Origin: SXVE01 sp036388895
Lineage (GTDB): Bacteria > Acidobacteriota > Blastocatellia > Pyrinomonadales > Pyrinomonadaceae
NCBI GenBank assembly: GCA_036388895.1
Contig: DASVQY010000039.1
Span: forward strand, 17,712 to 81,711
Direction: 5' to 3'
Length of the DNA: 64,000 nt
Shown: in pieces, positions 62,001-64,000 of the stretch
Position numbering within the stretch: the first letter of the stretch is position 1
How the letters are laid out: each line of letters starts with the position of its first letter
Notes under the pieces: generated by a model
What the model was told of the DNA's origin: nothing
The model's database searches: none
Seen by the model: only the letters and a program-made list of their open reading frames with translations
Made by a program: the position numbers and the translations under genes

Positions 62001-62265
62001 ACTTGTCGGAATTTATAATTATCCGGTTTTGGTTGACGGTGGACAAGTGACTGCGCCCCGTGTCGCTTTCCGCAACGCGCAGGGCGAACTCGACGTAGAA
62101 AATAAAGGCGTCGCGCCTGATTTGGAAGTTGACCTCGACCCGAAAATGTGGCGCGCGGGACGCGATATGCAGCTCGAAAAGGCGGTCGAAGTCGCTTTAG
62201 CGGAAATCAAAAAGAATCCTATGCGAAAACCGCAAAAAGGAGCTTTTCCGAATTACCAGAAGTAG
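59008..62265 (+). CDS. tricorn protease homologue 2 (secreted, S41)
   Basis: A 1085-residue paralogue of the preceding protein with the same order: signal peptide about 1-21, PD40 propeller, short Pro-rich linker (about 545-570, much shorter than in copy 1), C1-like domain with LTVGHHNAGGGD, PDZ, and S41 core with VIDERFNGGG and YAGSGGDLLPY (Ser about 973). AGGAGAG precedes the ATG. A 39-residue block (about 350-388) is identical in both copies with only six synonymous base changes, suggesting gene conversion. The catalytic residues are intact, so both are probably active with different substrate preferences. Confidence 0.93.
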   Translation: MRKIIITIFIALCASFAAFAQNDSPMLFRQPTMNRTDIVFVFAGDLWRVSRNGGAAERLTSGTGNETNPIFSPDGNWIAFTGEYDGNVDAYVIPSTGGEPRRITFHPGADSVINWTPDGKSVVFLSNRATGMPVPKMYSMPVSGEGLPTELPFPMAGGGASFSPDGSRIAYMPLAPAFQQWKKYRGGRTTKIWIGNLADSSVEEIPRQNSNDFTPLWMGDKVYFLSDRNGRNVTLYSFDTRTKKVAPAINNSGFDLKTASAAPDAIVYEQFGSINIYEPGSGKTNKVNISLNGDLPQVRPRYERVAQRVQNVALSPAGARAVFEARGEILSVPAEKGNARNLTNTPGVAERDPAWSPDGKWIAYFSDESGEYALHLRDQTGMGEVKKIALGNPSSYFYSPKFSPDSKKILFTDKRLNVWYLDVEKGTPVKVDANTYENPFPVLDPNWSPNSKWIVYTKQLKNRLCAVHVFSLDTGKATQISDGMSDARYAAFDKNGKYIYFTASTDNGPTTGWLDMSSFPFQTTRSVYAVVLKSTDPSPLAPESDEEKSQDEAPRAPRAPGAKPEPVVVTIDLDKIGQRIVALPLPARDYQALVTGKAGTFFLLESVPAVGTGTTPQFGSTVHRFDMDKRKAEKILDGVTLFDVSANGEKMLFGQFPGRFTIASAVLPLKPGEGVLNVGEMEVYVDPRAEWRQMYKEAWRVQRDFFYDPGFHGLNLTTAEEKYRPFLENIASRSDLNYLFQEMLGNLTVGHHNAGGGDVPQPTRYQGGLLGADYTIENGRYRFAKIYNGENWNPGLFAPLTQPGVNVREGEYLIAVNGREVRATDNIYSFFQQTAGKQIIIKVGANPDGKDARQVTVVPVANENGLRNLAWIEGNRRKVFDLSGGKLAYVYLPNTGGAGYTNFNRYYFAQIDREGAVIDERFNGGGSAADYMIGYMNRPLMNYWSTREGEDFTTPVSAIYGPKTMIVNEYAGSGGDLLPYLFRQNKIGTIVGKRTWGGLVGIYNYPVLVDGGQVTAPRVAFRNAQGELDVENKGVAPDLEVDLDPKMWRAGRDMQLEKAVEVALAEIKKNPMRKPQKGAFPNYQK

Positions 62266-62300
62266 AAGTAATAATCAAAACTTCAAAACGGAAACAAAAC

Positions 62301-62352
62301 AAAAACGAGGAACGTCATTTTATTTGAGAATAATGACATTCCTCGTTTTTTA
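62301..62352. terminator. terminator between tricorn 2 and the TPR gene
   Basis: Stem AAAAACGAGGAA (62301-62312) with TTCCTCGTTTTT (62339-62350), extended by inner GTCATT/AATGAC. It lies between convergent genes. Confidence 0.9.
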
Positions 62353-62400
62353 TTAGATGCAAACTTAAATCATTGTCCGTAAAGACCAAATAATGTTGGT

Positions 62401-64000
62401 TTAACTGTTAACGTGTAAGGTCTGAATTCGCTGGCTGACATCGCGATAATTCACATTTATAGCGTAAACCATTCCGAAATTTTCTATCGCTTTTTCGCTG
62501 TCGCCGCCGGCTTCATAAGCGCTGCCGATTTCGTACCAGATTCCCTGTTTTTCTTCGTTGGTCAGATTTTCGGTTTCGAGCGCGCGCTTGTACCACATCA
62601 ATGCGAGGTTCGGCATCTTTTTTTCCATAAAGCAGTGCCCCAAAAGATGTGCGCAGGCGAAAAAGCGACGCGTGCCGTCGTTCGGCGTAACCAGATTGAT
62701 GGCGTCTTGAAATTCCCTTATCGAATCTTCCATCAAACCCATTTCCTTGTATGCAATCGCCATATGATAATGAGTTTCGTAATCATCGTCCTTCGCCGAT
62801 TCGGTTTCTTCGAATCCCAGTTCGCTTTGAAAATCGCTGATAAAATCGAATCTGCGCTCTTTGGTTGCCGGTTTTTCGCGCCCGGAGTTTTCCGCGATCC
62901 GTCCAGCAAAACTATTTTCAGCGACTATCTTCGCGGCGTCCTCGACAATTTTTACCTGCGACATTTCTTCGTCGCCGAACTGCCGCGAGTTGCTAATTTC
63001 CTCGCGCAGAGCCGCAATTTGCGGGTGTTTGCCGTATTCTTCTTCCAGCGCGATTAGAGACTTTTCAGCCAGTTCCCTGTATCCTTGCGAAACGTAAAAC
63101 TCGATGCTTTCGAGCTCTTTTTCGAGCTTCAGCTCGTCGGAAACGGAAAGTTCGTTTGTACCGCGTTTTTCCGTTGTGACGCCGAAATCCTGATCAAAAA
63201 AGCTGTCAGTTTTTCCGAACGAACCGTATTCGTCTTCGTTGAATTCTTCAACGATTTTCGCGCTGAACGTGTCACCGCTGAAAACGAAATCTTTTGTATC
63301 ATCGTTGTAGTTGTCCGGCGCGGCGAAATCAGTTTGATACTCCCCGAAATCATTTGCGGCAAACTCCGGCGCATTATCACTTGTTTTTTCATAAGGTATT
63401 GCCGAATAATCTTCAAATTCCGTCGCTTCGGAAGCGTATTGTTCGATCATCAGCGGCTGACCGAGAATCGAAGGCTCGAAGCTGCTGTTTGAAAAATCGT
63501 ACTGCGAATTTATTTCCTGCAATCGGCTCGCATAGCCGGCTTCGTGCGGGACAATCATAACGAGCTGCGAAAGCGCGTATCGCTCGTCCTCGATTGATTC
63601 GGCGAGACGCGCGCCTTCGGCTAATCTTTCCAGCGCCTGTCGCAGCTCGTTTTCATCGCGCTGCCAGCCGTAATAACGCACGAGAAGGTGAAGCGCTTCG
63701 ACTTGTTCCGGGTTGCGGGCGAGAATTTCGTTCGTCCATTTCAGAAATTCTTCAGATTGCCCGCCGACCAGCAAGTGTTCCGACGATATCGAAAGAATAC
63801 GCGCGGCGGACGATAAATCTCCGGCTCGCAGATAAGCCCCGACTAATTCCAGAAACTTCGGATAATTAGCCGGTTCCTGTTCGACCAGTTTGATGACCGC
63901 AGTTTCCGCGCCCTGCGGATTGTTCGTATCAAGGTAGCAGTCAATCAAAAGAAACAACACATCACGGTTCGACGGCTGTTTTTCGAGAATTTGTTCGAGG
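62401..64000 (-). CDS. TPR-repeat protein, N-terminus beyond right edge
   Basis: At least 533 codons; the frame continues past the right edge (LEQILEKQPSNRDVLFLLIDCYLDT at the window end), so the GTG at 63960 is not the real start. TPR-like helices occupy the N-terminal part (AVIKLVEQEPANYPKFLELVGAYLRAGDLSSAARIL and following). The middle (about 170-280 of the visible part) is acidic, Phe/Tyr-rich and probably disordered. More TPRs close the protein (THYHMAIAYKEMGLMEDSIREFQDAINLV ... GIWYEIGSAYEAGGDSEKAIENFGMVYAI). This layout recalls TPR scaffolds near gliding/secretion loci, but no partner is visible. Specific function unknown. Confidence 0.85.
   Translation of the reverse strand, partial: LEQILEKQPSNRDVLFLLIDCYLDTNNPQGAETAVIKLVEQEPANYPKFLELVGAYLRAGDLSSAARILSISSEHLLVGGQSEEFLKWTNEILARNPEQVEALHLLVRYYGWQRDENELRQALERLAEGARLAESIEDERYALSQLVMIVPHEAGYASRLQEINSQYDFSNSSFEPSILGQPLMIEQYASEATEFEDYSAIPYEKTSDNAPEFAANDFGEYQTDFAAPDNYNDDTKDFVFSGDTFSAKIVEEFNEDEYGSFGKTDSFFDQDFGVTTEKRGTNELSVSDELKLEKELESIEFYVSQGYRELAEKSLIALEEEYGKHPQIAALREEISNSRQFGDEEMSQVKIVEDAAKIVAENSFAGRIAENSGREKPATKERRFDFISDFQSELGFEETESAKDDDYETHYHMAIAYKEMGLMEDSIREFQDAINLVTPNDGTRRFFACAHLLGHCFMEKKMPNLALMWYKRALETENLTNEEKQGIWYEIGSAYEAGGDSEKAIENFGMVYAINVNYRDVSQRIQTLHVNS

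Noticed and set aside
1..64000. tRNA, rRNA and prophage or transposon genes
   Set aside because: No cloverleaf, no conserved rRNA block and no transposase, integrase or phage structural motif was recognised when reading through; a dedicated covariance-model search could still find a small RNA.

Overview
The window looks like a mid-GC chromosome segment from a Gram-negative, soil-type heterotroph. My best guess is Acidobacteriota, class Blastocatellia (Pyrinomonadaceae-like). This is inference: it rests on tandem tricorn proteases, an E1 alpha/beta fusion, large CheB-CheR-PAS kinases and NfeD/flotillin in one place, and no rRNA gene is present to check it. No tRNA, rRNA, CRISPR array, integrase or complete insertion sequence was recognised.

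Layout. 1-1281: 5' part of an OPT-family oligopeptide transporter, cut by the left edge. 1572-7475: a compact biosynthetic-looking island. It holds a transglutaminase-like Cys-His-Asp protein, an ATP-grasp/PLP-decarboxylase fusion and two paralogous HxD...H...R iron oxygenases on the minus strand, and a divergent TauD/SyrP-like oxygenase. I know no described pathway with this gene set; it is my first candidate for an undescribed system. 7630-12463: secreted M14 carboxypeptidase, then NfeD and flotillin. 12574-15713: EmrAB-type drug efflux pair. 15879-22322: M16 protease, queC, a class A beta-lactamase-like protein, queE, a PsbP-like secreted protein, Xaa-Pro aminopeptidase and a DoxX protein.

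23689-34278: a signalling island. It has a stand-alone CheB methylesterase, a 1715-residue CheB-CheR-PAS-histidine kinase, its NarL-type response regulator, two single-domain receivers (one with the phospho-acceptor Asp replaced by Asn), a small PAS-like protein and a Crp/Fnr-type regulator. A palindrome, TTAGGGA-AAA-TCCCTAA, occurs four times here. In each copy an ATA-containing -10-like element starts 29-30 bases from the palindrome centre, which is the geometry of an activator bound near -41. This looks like a small self-contained regulon.

34416-52583: mostly housekeeping and general metabolism: fused branched-chain/pyruvate-type E1 dehydrogenase, TPR protein, radical SAM protein, acyl-CoA dehydrogenase, flippase-like membrane protein, SLC13 permease, nitroreductase, aldehyde dehydrogenase, Lrp-type regulator, EamA exporter, alaS, 5-formyltetrahydrofolate cyclo-ligase and a class C-type serine hydrolase. 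52740-62265: periplasmic hydrolases, with a penicillin acylase-family enzyme and two tandem tricorn-protease homologues. 62401-64000: a TPR protein running off the right edge.

Convergent gene pairs are regularly separated by strong hairpins. Heptad repeats of the AAAATCC type sit at several gene boundaries and form the N-terminal codons of queC. Asn-Gly tracts recur in at least five unrelated proteins.
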